Assembly: GCA_944323265.1 (NCBI GenBank)
Contig: CALURX010000011.1
Location: 1-49,846, forward strand
Source: Candidatus Gastranaerophilales bacterium
GTDB taxonomy: Bacteria > Cyanobacteriota > Vampirovibrionia > Gastranaerophilales > Gastranaerophilaceae
Direction of reading: 5' to 3'
DNA: 49,846 nucleotides
Part shown: piece by piece, positions 9,801-16,573 of the stretch
Layout of the letters: each line of letters starts with the position of its first letter
Position numbering within the stretch: position 1 is the first letter of the stretch
The notes under the pieces: model-generated
Seen by the model: the letters and a program-made list of their open reading frames with translations, nothing else
Databases searched by the model: none
What the model was told of the DNA's origin: nothing
Translations under genes and position numbers: made by a program

Positions 9801-10680
9801 AACATTGGTATTTGAAAGAGAAAAAACAGGCGATATCGTACAAGGTCTTCCGAGAGTTGAAGAACTTCTAGAAGCAAGAAAACCCAAAGATTGTGCAATC
9901 TTGGCAGAAACTGACGGTGTTGCTGAAATCGAAATCGAAGATGATGTTCCGAGACTCTTCCTGGTATCAGATGGCGGAAGCAGAACTGAAATCAAATTTG
10001 CAATCGATGCAAGTATTGTTGTTCAGAATAAGCAGAAGATTAAGAAAGGTCAGCCTTTAACAAGCGGTCCTTTGAATCCGCACGATGTAATCAGACTTTG
10101 CGGACCGGAAGAAGCTCAACAGTATCTGGTAGACGAAGTTCAACGTGTATACCGTTCACAAGGTGTAGAAATTGCGGATAAGCACATTGAAATTATCGTT
10201 CGTCAGATGACTAAGAAAGTAAGAGTTGTTGACTCAGGTGACACGAACCTTCTGCCGGGAGAACTTGTAGAGGTTCAGGTATTTGAGAATGAAAACAAGG
10301 CTGTAAGAGAACATGACGGTCAGGAAGCTACTTGTGAATATATGCTGTTAGGTATTACAAAAGCTTCATTGAATACTGAAAGCTTTATCTCAGCTGCTTC
10401 ATTCCAAGAAACAACCAGAATCTTGACAGAGGCTGCTGTAGAGGGTAAGAAAGACTTGTTAAGAGGTTTGAAAGAAAACGTTATTATCGGTCGTTTAATC
10501 CCTGCAGGTACCGGCTTCTATCACTTATCTTGTGCAAATGAAGAACGTGATAAAGAGGCTCAAAAGCGAGCTGCACAGAGAAATCAGGCAAGAAAACCTT
10601 CGGCTATCTTGGAAGAGATAGAAGGTATGTTCGGAGCTCCTGAACTGACCGCTGGTACAGATTCTTCTGATAAAGAATAA
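6817..10680 (+). CDS. rpoC2: RNA polymerase beta' C-terminal part, split rpoC
   Basis: 1287 aa, the C-terminal part of beta'. After an N-terminal segment there is the second zinc site (GLTCGLEYGVCQKCYGWA, near residues 295-310), then the trigger-loop region IGIIAAQSIGEPGTQLTMRT and FHTGG. A long insertion of sandwich-barrel hybrid motif repeats follows, as in cyanobacterial RpoC2. It includes an acidic stretch near residues 728-750 (MDFDDLDIDDLDEE). The C-terminus returns to conserved beta' sequence (GLPRVEELLEARKPK and the final ITKASLNTESFISAASFQET block). The start ATG at 6817 follows AAGGAA. The operon ends in the terminator at about 10.7 kb. Confidence 0.97.
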   Translation: MENTYAHTKQTPEFINKQMDKGGLKKLLSQMYLEYGGAKTAELANTLKNLGYKYATKSGVTISIADLSVPESKKALLEEAEKEIEKSTNRYLKGEITEVERYTKVIDTWSETTAKLTEQVVENFDKLNPVYMMAFSGARGNLSQVSQLVGMRGLMADAQGQIIDLPITSNFKEGLSCTEYIISSYGARKGLVDTALKTADSGYLTRRLVDVAQDVIIRDTDCGTDKYINMKPICDGDNIIVPLIDRLLGRTVAEDIYDEDGKTLLVAKNTTLDRKDIKKISHLNLQELKVRSGLTCGLEYGVCQKCYGWAMTTQKLVDVGEAIGIIAAQSIGEPGTQLTMRTFHTGGAVGVKEATREIHANEAGTVSSKLKTRELRTRHGDVVRVSIYEADIEVKGSKKTTSYHIPAGATVFFEDGMEIEKNFKLAEYKPNSNDSGRLTEKATKDINADMSGMVLFEDFVADEKKDRQGNISRTANKNGIVWIIGGDVYNLPGGSKVLVADEQKVKAGDKLAETIMISEHGGEVRYAEDLVVEAVKSGKNKINKIVQGKEITIVIASLNPANATFEQTKKEQLWTVKKTGEKYIVKAPVDTTVENGMIIAELVDDECSVSSSGEIKYVDVEVDDNQIVTKPGNIVFVPEEVHQVNKDASLRMVDNGTFVTAGTEVVKDVYCHIDGIVEFKEFNEVIHEVTIRPGEVHTLSSVSELKVEEGAVVEEGTVIAKGIKAKETSIVTIMEMDFDDLDIDDLDEEIDTSSLEEESIEDKPIQILVRPVQPMFIEQKDVSIEFNTTDELINIVPVTQLQYKDGARVRNLDGATLTRTSLVLQMQGYLSHLKGLVELDEKGELKIVVLETLIVRRELEGNSKMNNSLQTELLVENGQVIDPKTPIAKTEVLALNDGVASIKGDLGESRRLLLNCANFETVIDTKSKPSVKKGDFIKLDTVLAESGEVATVSGKIIDVTPKSVTIRNGRPYLISPGTMLQVEEGSLVLRGDMLATLVFEREKTGDIVQGLPRVEELLEARKPKDCAILAETDGVAEIEIEDDVPRLFLVSDGGSRTEIKFAIDASIVVQNKQKIKKGQPLTSGPLNPHDVIRLCGPEEAQQYLVDEVQRVYRSQGVEIADKHIEIIVRQMTKKVRVVDSGDTNLLPGELVEVQVFENENKAVREHDGQEATCEYMLLGITKASLNTESFISAASFQETTRILTEAAVEGKKDLLRGLKENVIIGRLIPAGTGFYHLSCANEERDKEAQKRAAQRNQARKPSAILEEIEGMFGAPELTAGTDSSDKE

Positions 10681-10697
10681 TCTTGGATATTAATAAT

Positions 10698-10729
10698 AAA
10701 AGCATACAGTTTTTACTGTATGCTTTTTT
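10698..10729 (+). terminator. Intrinsic terminator of rpoB-rpoC1-rpoC2
   Basis: AAGCATACAGT (10700-10710), TTTT loop, ACTGTATGCTT (10715-10725), then T6. A perfect stem shortly after the rpoC2 stop. Confidence 0.92.
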
Positions 10730-10768
10730 GTTTATTTATGATAATATTTCTTAAAGAGGTTTTAAATT

Positions 10769-11521
10769 TTGACGATAAAAATAGCAGTAACAGGAAAAAG
10801 CGGAAGCGGAAAAACTACAATAACTAAAGCTTTTATGAAAGTGATTCAGGAATATTTTCCTGAAAAATCTATTTTGCTTTTTGACAATGATTTAACCAGC
10901 GAGCTTGGGCATTCTTTCGGGCTTGATATAAGGAATACTATTTACGGTATAAGAAGCGGGAAGCACGAGTATAAAACCGGAATTCCAGAGGGGATGACAA
11001 AGCATGAGTATGTAGAATGGGCTATGGAGGATATAATAGTTCCTCTAAACGATACTACAGATATTATTGTATCGTGGTTTGTCGGAGCAAAGGACTGCAG
11101 GTGCCCGATTACTTCGCAGATAAATGATGCCTGCCAAAAGCTAATTGAACGATATGATTTTGTTATTTTTGATTGCGAGTTTGATTTGAAATATTTGAAT
11201 CAGCTTGTTGATACAGATATTGATTTAACGGTTATTACTGCGAATCCTACAATTGATTCCGTAAATCTTGCAAAGCGTATAAGTGAATTTTCTGCCAAAT
11301 ATGCTGCCGGTGGACAGATGGGTGTTATTGTGAACAAGGTTGGCAATGAGGATATGACTGCAGTATACGAACTTATGAGAGAAGCAGATTTAGAAGTATT
11401 AGGAGCAGTACCGCTTGATAAAGATTTGACAGAGGGTTCTGTGGATAAAGAATCTGAAATAGTAAAAAATGCTATTAAAGCCTTGTATTGCAGATTAAAC
11501 CTGCCGCAGGAGAATTGTTAA
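10769..11521 (+). CDS. CooC-like P-loop ATPase (putative nickel-insertion type)
   Basis: 250 aa, starting with TTG at 10769 after AAAGAGGT. The deviant Walker A motif TGKSGSGKTT (residues 8-17) keeps the signature Lys10 of the MinD/NifH/CooC group. C110-R-C112 sits where CooC1 has its metal-binding CxC motif at the dimer interface, and the overall length fits. Known CooC proteins insert nickel into carbon monoxide dehydrogenase or acetyl-CoA synthase; no such enzyme is in the window, so the client is unknown. Its stop overlaps the folD start by one base (TAATG), indicating translational coupling with a one-carbon gene. Other MinD-family ATPases remain possible. Confidence 0.75.
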   Translation: MTIKIAVTGKSGSGKTTITKAFMKVIQEYFPEKSILLFDNDLTSELGHSFGLDIRNTIYGIRSGKHEYKTGIPEGMTKHEYVEWAMEDIIVPLNDTTDIIVSWFVGAKDCRCPITSQINDACQKLIERYDFVIFDCEFDLKYLNQLVDTDIDLTVITANPTIDSVNLAKRISEFSAKYAAGGQMGVIVNKVGNEDMTAVYELMREADLEVLGAVPLDKDLTEGSVDKESEIVKNAIKALYCRLNLPQENC

Positions 11522-12342
11522 TGATTCTGGATGGAAAGCTTGTATCACAGAAAATACTGGAAGACGTGAAGAGAAAGGTTGAGGAACTTGATGTTCAACC
11601 GCATCTGGTCGTTATTTTGGTTGGCGAAGATGCTGCAAGTAAGATTTATGTGAAAAATAAGAAAAAAGCTGCGGAAAAGGTTGGGATTAAATCAACTATT
11701 ATAGAGCTCAGCGAAACTATTTCCGAAGCAGAACTTTTACGCCAAATTGAACTCTTAAACAATGATAAAGATGTTACAGGAATTTTAGTGCAGCTGCCGC
11801 TTCCTGTTCATATAGATAAAAATAAGGTTGTTATGGCGATATCCCCGAAGAAGGATGTTGATGGGTTTACACCGGAGAATGTTGGTCGACTTGCAATAGG
11901 GTTGGAACCATATTTTTATCCTGCAACTCCACAGGGAATAATTATGCTTCTTGATGAATATAATATACCTATTGAGGGAGCAGATGCAGTTGTCGTCGGA
12001 CGTTCTAACATTGTTGGAAAGCCTATGGCTCAAATGCTTTTGAAGAGAAATGCCACAGTTACAATGTGCCACTCTTTCACTAAGGATTTAGAAGACAAAA
12101 TAAAAACCGCCGATATATTGATATCTGCGGTGGGTAAGAAAATTGTAAGATGTAAGATGGTTAAGAAAAATTCTTGTATAGTTGACGTTGGAATTTTTAG
12201 AGATTCTAACGGCAAACTAACCGGTGATATTGATTTTGATTATGTATCCGATAGCACCGGATATATATCACCTGTTCCGGGTGGGGTTGGACCGATGACC
12301 ATAGCTTCTTTAATGTACAATGCTTCAAAGGTATATAGATGA
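11521..12342 (+). CDS. folD: Bifunctional methylenetetrahydrofolate dehydrogenase/cyclohydrolase
   Basis: 273 aa. I place the start at ATG 11521, overlapping the preceding stop, because AGGAG (11508-11512) lies at good distance; an in-frame upstream start at 11488 lacks such support. FolD interconverts 5,10-methylene-, 5,10-methenyl- and 10-formyl-tetrahydrofolate with NADP. Family motifs are present: YVKNKKKA with the catalytic Lys, the block TGILVQLPLP, KDVDGFTPENVG, the NADP-binding VVVGRSNIVGKPMA and the C-terminal PVPGGVGPMTIASLM. It supplies one-carbon units and links to the glycine cleavage genes at 43-45 kb. A GATGAGGA/TCCTCATC hairpin begins at its last codon. Confidence 0.96.
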   Translation: MILDGKLVSQKILEDVKRKVEELDVQPHLVVILVGEDAASKIYVKNKKKAAEKVGIKSTIIELSETISEAELLRQIELLNNDKDVTGILVQLPLPVHIDKNKVVMAISPKKDVDGFTPENVGRLAIGLEPYFYPATPQGIIMLLDEYNIPIEGADAVVVGRSNIVGKPMAQMLLKRNATVTMCHSFTKDLEDKIKTADILISAVGKKIVRCKMVKKNSCIVDVGIFRDSNGKLTGDIDFDYVSDSTGYISPVPGGVGPMTIASLMYNASKVYR

Positions 12343-12358
12343 GGATTATATCCTCATC
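12338..12358. terminator. Hairpin between convergent folD and small-protein gene
   Basis: GATGAGGA (12338-12345) pairs perfectly with TCCTCATC (12351-12358) and includes the folD stop codon. No clear T tract follows on either strand, so it is at best a weak terminator. The facing minus-strand gene ends nine bases on. Confidence 0.4.
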
Positions 12359-12366
12359 ATTTACCA

Positions 12367-12798
12367 TTATGATTGTAAAAGTCCTGTATCTTGAGCTGCT
12401 GTAGAAGTTGCAGTCTTTTCGCTTTCCTGTTGAGCTCTCATTTCTTCTAACAATGTATCATACATAGATTTCATTGTGTCATATTCTATATCTAAGTCTG
12501 CGAGTTCAAGTGATAACTCTTCATCATATTGTTTAACTTTTGCGTGAGCATAGGCGTCTGCAAGCATTTCATTGTTGTTGCCTTCTGCAACTGTAACTCC
12601 GCCGGCCTTTAATTCTTTTGTATTATCAATGGCTGAGTCAAATGCGCTTTCCCATTTTTCTTCATATTTAACTTGTTCATTTAACTTAGCACTGTTAGCT
12701 TCATACTTAGCATTCCAGTATATAGATTGCTGAGTATAGTAGTTAATATCTGCGTTAGTGTTTAATAAGTTTCCTAATAATGCTGCTGTGTTTGCCAT
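12367..12798 (-). CDS. Orphan 143-aa helical protein, WExA family
   Basis: 143 aa, acidic, strongly helical, no cysteine, no signal peptide and no membrane segment. Around residue 49 it carries WESAFDSAID. A similar WETALDAQ segment occurs in the 143-aa protein at 35366-35797, where the length is the same. The two also share a promoter block at the same distance from the ATG. The tail is Ser/Thr/Gln/Ala-rich and probably disordered. Such features are common in substrates or chaperones of flagellar/type III export, and the export genes begin 0.8 kb away, but no known family was recognised and the role is open. Confidence 0.78.
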   Translation of the reverse strand: MANTAALLGNLLNTNADINYYTQQSIYWNAKYEANSAKLNEQVKYEEKWESAFDSAIDNTKELKAGGVTVAEGNNNEMLADAYAHAKVKQYDEELSLELADLDIEYDTMKSMYDTLLEEMRAQQESEKTATSTAAQDTGLLQS

Positions 12799-12822
12799 CT
12801 TCTTATACCTTTTGTTTCATCT

Positions 12823-12884
12823 TACATATATATAAAGTATTTATAAATTATTGAATTTCACAAAGGCTTTATTTTGTTACAAAA
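12823..12884 (-). promoter_or_regulatory. Shared promoter block with 13-bp palindrome (copy 1)
   Basis: Read on the minus strand: TTTTGTAACAAAA (12884-12872, a palindrome with one central base), then exactly 29 nt containing CTTTGTGAAATT, then the 20-mer AAATACTTTATATATATGTA (12842-12823), then 24 nt to the ATG at 12798. The same arrangement with the same distances stands before the gene ending at 35797. The 20-mer probably holds the -10 element and the palindrome may be an operator. Both roles are inferred. Confidence 0.65.
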
Positions 12885-12925
12885 CTTAATATTCATATCT
12901 AAGTTACTATTTATATGCAAACCAG

Positions 12926-12954
12926 TTTATTTTTTATATTTTATGTGCTATAAT
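12926..12954 (+). promoter_or_regulatory. Probable ispF promoter
   Basis: TATAAT at 12949-12954 with a weak -35 TTTATT at 12926-12931, 17-nt spacing. It lies 37 nt before the ispF start and diverges from the small-protein promoter at 12.82-12.88 kb. Confidence 0.5.
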
Positions 12955-12990
12955 AAATATATACGGAACGATACAGAGGAAGGTTTTATT

Positions 12991-13482
12991 ATGGCTGAAC
13001 AGAAATATAGAGTCGGGATAGGCTATGATATTCATAAGCTTGTAGAAAACAGACCGCTTATAATTGGCGGAGTTGAAATCCCTTATGACAGGGGTTTGTT
13101 GGGACATTCTGATGCGGATGTTTTAATCCACGCAATAATAGATGCTCTTTTAGGGGCATTATCTATGGATGATATTGGAACAATGTTTCCGGATACTGAT
13201 GATAGATTTAAAGATGCTGATAGTTCAATATTGTTAAAAAGGGTATATGATAAAGTACAGGCTCAAGGTTATTGGATAAATAATGTTGACTGTAATATTA
13301 TTGCTCAGGCTCCAAAATTAATGCCTTATATTCCGCAAATGAAAGAGGTTATTGCGCCGCTTTTGGGATTAGATTCTATGGATATTTCCATTAAGGCAAA
13401 AACAAAAGAGGAACTTGACTCTGTAGGTTTTAAGCTTGCAATAGAGGCTCAGGTCGTTGTGTTGCTTGAGCGAATCGGCTAA
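12991..13482 (+). CDS. ispF: 2-C-methyl-D-erythritol 2,4-cyclodiphosphate synthase
   Basis: 163 aa. The start is placed at ATG 12991 (MAEQKYRVGIGYDIH) behind GAGGAAGG; the longer in-frame ORF from 12874 would run through the promoter. IspF makes the cyclic diphosphate intermediate of the non-mevalonate isoprenoid pathway and works as a trimer with Zn2+. D13-x-H15 and the HSDADVLIHAI segment carry the metal-binding residues; DIGTMFPDTD and the C-terminal IKAKTKEELDSVG match the family. It is a single-gene unit with its own promoter and terminator. Confidence 0.96.
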   Translation: MAEQKYRVGIGYDIHKLVENRPLIIGGVEIPYDRGLLGHSDADVLIHAIIDALLGALSMDDIGTMFPDTDDRFKDADSSILLKRVYDKVQAQGYWINNVDCNIIAQAPKLMPYIPQMKEVIAPLLGLDSMDISIKAKTKEELDSVGFKLAIEAQVVVLLERIG

Positions 13483-13503
13483 TAAGTAACATTGTAAAAA
13501 TTT

Positions 13504-13531
13504 AACCCTGCTTAGTTAAGCAGGGTTTTTT
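13504..13531 (+). terminator. Intrinsic terminator of ispF
   Basis: AACCCTGCTT, AGTT loop, AAGCAGGGTT, T6. Perfect stem 22 nt after the ispF stop. Confidence 0.92.
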
Positions 13532-13554
13532 GTTTTGCAATAAAACTTAATGAT

Positions 13555-13584
13555 TTGCCATGCCTTTTAAAACTCCGATATAAT
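13555..13584 (+). promoter_or_regulatory. Promoter of the flagellar export operon
   Basis: TTGCCA (13555-13560), 18 nt, TATAAT (13579-13584), about 35 nt before fliP. This is a housekeeping-type promoter. The CTCCGATA just before the -10 resembles the flagellar sigma-28 -10 box, but no TAAA box lies at the required distance, so sigma-28 control is not supported. Confidence 0.6.
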
Positions 13585-13619
13585 ACTATCGGGTAATTAG
13601 TCGATTTTAAGGATTTATT

Positions 13620-14378
13620 ATGAAGTTATTTAATATAAATAAGTGGGCAGGAGCAGTAGGCTTATTCTTGTTGTCTGCAATACCATCGCAGGCTGCAATG
13701 ACGTTTCCTAATATTAATATAGGGCTCCAAAATGCAAATACTCCGCAAGATTTTACAAATGGTCTGCAAATATTGATTTGGTTGACTATCTTGACCCTGG
13801 CGCCAAGTATTTTGATAATGACGACTTCTTTTATAAGGCTTGTTGTAGTGCTTTCTCTAACAAGACAAGCAATTGGTGCCGGAACATTGCCTCCTAACCA
13901 GGTTATAACAAGTTTGGCATTGATTTTAACTTTCTTTATTATGGCGCCGACTTTTAATGAAATTAATGAAAAGGCTCTGCAGCCTTATATGAATAACCAA
14001 ATTACACAGCAGGCAGCCATAGACAGGGGGATTGAGCCTATTAGAACTTTTATGTTTAAGCAGACGCATGAAAAGGAATTGGCGCTTTTTGTGAGAATGG
14101 CAAAGATAGAAAAGCCTAAAAACAGGAACGATGTTCCAACTTATGTCCTGCTTCCTGCGTTTATTCTAAGTGAACTGAAAACGGCCTTCACTATAGGCTT
14201 TGTTGTTTATATGCCGTTCCTTGTAATTGATATCGTTGTTTCATCAGTTCTTGTATCAATGGGTATGATGTTTCTGCCTCCGACGATGATTGCTCTTCCG
14301 TTTAAACTTATTATGTTTGTTATGGTTGACGGATGGTATCTTGTTGTTAAATCTCTTGTTGAAAGCTTTGTGAGGTAG
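13620..14378 (+). CDS. fliP: Flagellar-type export apparatus protein FliP
   Basis: 252 aa. A cleavable signal peptide (residues 1 to about 26, ending SQAA) is followed by the FliP core: TM segments at about 50-75 and 95-115, the conserved FIRLVVVLSLTRQAIG, the LPPNQVI segment, the periplasmic loop, and the C-terminal pair with TAFTIGFVVYMPFLVIDIVVSSVLVSMGM and MFVMVDGWYLV. FliP forms the export gate pore with FliQ and FliR. First gene of the operon; fliO is not next to it. Sequence and the signal peptide favour the flagellar over the injectisome (SctR) form. Confidence 0.95.
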   Translation: MKLFNINKWAGAVGLFLLSAIPSQAAMTFPNINIGLQNANTPQDFTNGLQILIWLTILTLAPSILIMTTSFIRLVVVLSLTRQAIGAGTLPPNQVITSLALILTFFIMAPTFNEINEKALQPYMNNQITQQAAIDRGIEPIRTFMFKQTHEKELALFVRMAKIEKPKNRNDVPTYVLLPAFILSELKTAFTIGFVVYMPFLVIDIVVSSVLVSMGMMFLPPTMIALPFKLIMFVMVDGWYLVVKSLVESFVR

Positions 14379-14384
14379 TGGAAA

Positions 14385-14660
14385 ATGAATCAGGACGTAG
14401 TTATAACGATATTGCAAAAAATGTTTATATTAACTCTTGAGATGTCTGTTCCGATCTTATTGGTCGGGGTTGTACTGGGGCTTATGGTTAGTATATTCCA
14501 AACAGTAACACAGATTCAGGAGTCTACTCTTACGTTTGTTCCTAAAATTGTAGGGTGTGTGCTGCTTCTAATCTTTCTTATGCCCTGGATGTTCAGTGTA
14601 TTTATTACAACGGTGAATGAGTTTATGGATATGATTCCACAATTAATCGGCGGGTTCTGA
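14385..14660 (+). CDS. fliQ: Flagellar-type export apparatus protein FliQ
   Basis: 91 aa, two membrane helices separated by a short loop containing SIFQTVTQIQESTLTFVPKI, the FliQ hallmark. Six nt after fliP; its TGA overlaps the fliR ATG by one base. Four copies are expected per export gate. Confidence 0.95.
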   Translation: MNQDVVITILQKMFILTLEMSVPILLVGVVLGLMVSIFQTVTQIQESTLTFVPKIVGCVLLLIFLMPWMFSVFITTVNEFMDMIPQLIGGF

Positions 14661-15439
14661 TGTTTAATCTGGATGTGTTATTTTCAGTCGGGAATATAAT
14701 ACTTTTTATGGCAATTTTAACGAGATTGTCAGGTCTGTTCGCGTCAGCTCCTTTATTTTCAACATATCCGATTCCTATGCAGGTAAAAATATGGCTTGCT
14801 GCATCAATTGCCTTTATACTTTTCCCAATTGTTCAGCATAATACGCAATTTGTTGTTCCGAATTCTGTCCCTGCATTGACATTGATTTTATTTAAAGAAT
14901 TTTTAATCGGCTTTGCAATGGGATTTTGTGCAAATATAATTTTCGTGGGAATAGAACTCGGTGTAAATATGTTCGCAATCCAGATGGGTATATCTGCAGA
15001 CCAGGCATTAAACCCTTCATCCGGCGGAAACTCTCCAGTTATAACTCAAGCATACACCTATCTTGCTTCTATGCTTTTTATTATAATAGGGGCCCATCAG
15101 TGGTTATTTTCTGCTATTTACAATAGTTTCAAAACCATGCCTGTAGGATACGGCTTTGCTTTTTCTCCGGAAATTATAGGTGAAATTGTGAGGATGACAA
15201 GCCAGCTTTTTAGCATAGGACTTAGTATTGCTTTACCAATTTTTGGGGTGTTATTTATAACAGACATCCTGCTTGGGTTTACGTCTAAGATGATGCCGCA
15301 GATGAACATATTTATGGTATCAATACCTTTAAAAATTTATCTGGGGCTTTTGTTATCACTCATATTTGTGCGCCCGATGGCAGAGTATATGGTAGTTATG
15401 ATAGAACGATTTATTGAGCAGATAGCTTTGGTATTTTAA
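14660..15439 (+). CDS. fliR: Flagellar-type export apparatus protein FliR
   Basis: 259 aa with about six membrane helices. Conserved parts are the N-terminal RLSGLFASAPLFS, the middle KEFLIGFAMGFC and GVNMFAIQMGIS, and the C-terminal TDILLGFTSKMMPQMNIFMVSIPLKIYLGLL. FliR is the single-copy gate subunit that closes the FliP5Q4R1 helical assembly. Overlap with fliQ implies coupled translation. Confidence 0.95.
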   Translation: MFNLDVLFSVGNIILFMAILTRLSGLFASAPLFSTYPIPMQVKIWLAASIAFILFPIVQHNTQFVVPNSVPALTLILFKEFLIGFAMGFCANIIFVGIELGVNMFAIQMGISADQALNPSSGGNSPVITQAYTYLASMLFIIIGAHQWLFSAIYNSFKTMPVGYGFAFSPEIIGEIVRMTSQLFSIGLSIALPIFGVLFITDILLGFTSKMMPQMNIFMVSIPLKIYLGLLLSLIFVRPMAEYMVVMIERFIEQIALVF

Positions 15440-15460
15440 GATAGGATAAAATATTAACAG

Positions 15461-16540
15461 ATGGGGAACGAAGCAGCAGAAAAAACCGAAGAAGCCACCA
15501 CCCGACGGCGAACGAAAGAAAGGGAACGCGGTAATGTAGCAAAAAGCCGTGATATGGATTCTGCGCTTGTTATGGTTGCGGGGATTGCTCTGCTTGCGAT
15601 TTTTGCATCCGGCATGATAGAAAATATCCAAAACATGCTAAGAGATACTTTTTCTCATCTCAATGTCTCTGAAGTGGATGTTAACAATATTCTGGGACTC
15701 TTGTCGCCTTATTTGATATACTTAGCAAAAATCCTCCTTCCGTTTCTTGTTCTGCTTTTGATAGCTTCAATATTTATAATACGTTTTAATGTCGGGCATG
15801 TATTTGCTCTCCAGAGAGCAAAAATTGATTTAAATAATCTTTCACCAAGAAGGATGCTTCAAAATGCCAAGCGTATGTTTAACCCTTTTGAACCGCGTTC
15901 AATGGTAGAATTTGCAAAGTCTATTTTGAAAATCGTTGTTGTAGGTGCTTGCGGTTATTCTGCAATAAACAGCAGAAAGGGTGATTTGTTAGGGCTTATC
16001 GGGCTTGAAATCCCTGTTGCGCTTAATATTATTGTATCAATAATAATTAATATGATTATCAATATGTGTCTTGCAATGCTTGTTCTCGGGTATCTTGACA
16101 AGAAGTACCAGAACTACGAGTATGAAAAATCCATTAAGATGACAAAGCAAGAAATTAAAGACGAGCATAAGGATACAGAAGGTGATCCGAAGATAAAGGC
16201 CAAAATCAAGTCTATACAAATGCAGATGGCAAGGCAGCGAATGATGGCAGCAGTCCCTGAAGCGGATGTTGTAGTAACAAACCCGACGCATTATGCTGTT
16301 GCAATAAAATATGATAAAACCAAGGCTCCTGCGCCTATGGTTACTGCAAAAGGTGTTGATTATCTGGCATTCCAGATAAGAGAGATTGCAAAAGAAAATA
16401 ATGTACCGATTGTAGAGAATCGACCGGTTGCACGAGCCCTCTACAATTCTGTACCAATTAATGGTATAATACCATCAGATATGTATGTTGCTGTTGCAGA
16501 AATTCTGGCTTATGTTTTCAGACAGAAAAATGAACAGTAA
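15461..16540 (+). CDS. flhB: Export gate switch protein FlhB, autocleaving
   Basis: 359 aa. The charged N-terminus (EKTEEATTRRRTKERERGNVAKSRD read in two pieces) is followed by four membrane helices and the cytosolic domain. The autocleavage motif is N274-P275-T276-H277 in VVVTNPTHYAVAIKYD; cleavage between Asn and Pro switches substrate class. The C-terminal KGVDYLAFQIREIA and VENRPVARALY are conserved. Twenty-one nt after fliR and 33 nt before flhA. Confidence 0.96.
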   Translation: MGNEAAEKTEEATTRRRTKERERGNVAKSRDMDSALVMVAGIALLAIFASGMIENIQNMLRDTFSHLNVSEVDVNNILGLLSPYLIYLAKILLPFLVLLLIASIFIIRFNVGHVFALQRAKIDLNNLSPRRMLQNAKRMFNPFEPRSMVEFAKSILKIVVVGACGYSAINSRKGDLLGLIGLEIPVALNIIVSIIINMIINMCLAMLVLGYLDKKYQNYEYEKSIKMTKQEIKDEHKDTEGDPKIKAKIKSIQMQMARQRMMAAVPEADVVVTNPTHYAVAIKYDKTKAPAPMVTAKGVDYLAFQIREIAKENNVPIVENRPVARALYNSVPINGIIPSDMYVAVAEILAYVFRQKNEQ

Positions 16541-16573
16541 AGGGCTTGGGAGAAGTTAATAAAGAGGTAGGAA

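Noticed and set aside
9450-9995. 181-aa minus-strand ORF inside rpoC2
   Set aside because: Antisense shadow of a highly conserved coding region, without ribosome binding site or recognisable domain.
5082-10680. rpoC in two ORFs taken as a frameshift or pseudogene
   Set aside because: Both parts have ribosome binding sites and starts, are separated by a 25-nt gap, and match the native cyanobacterial rpoC1/rpoC2 division.
13555-13584. Sigma-28 flagellar promoter before fliP
   Set aside because: A CCGATA-like box is present but without TAAA at about 15 nt; a sigma-70-type promoter explains the site better.
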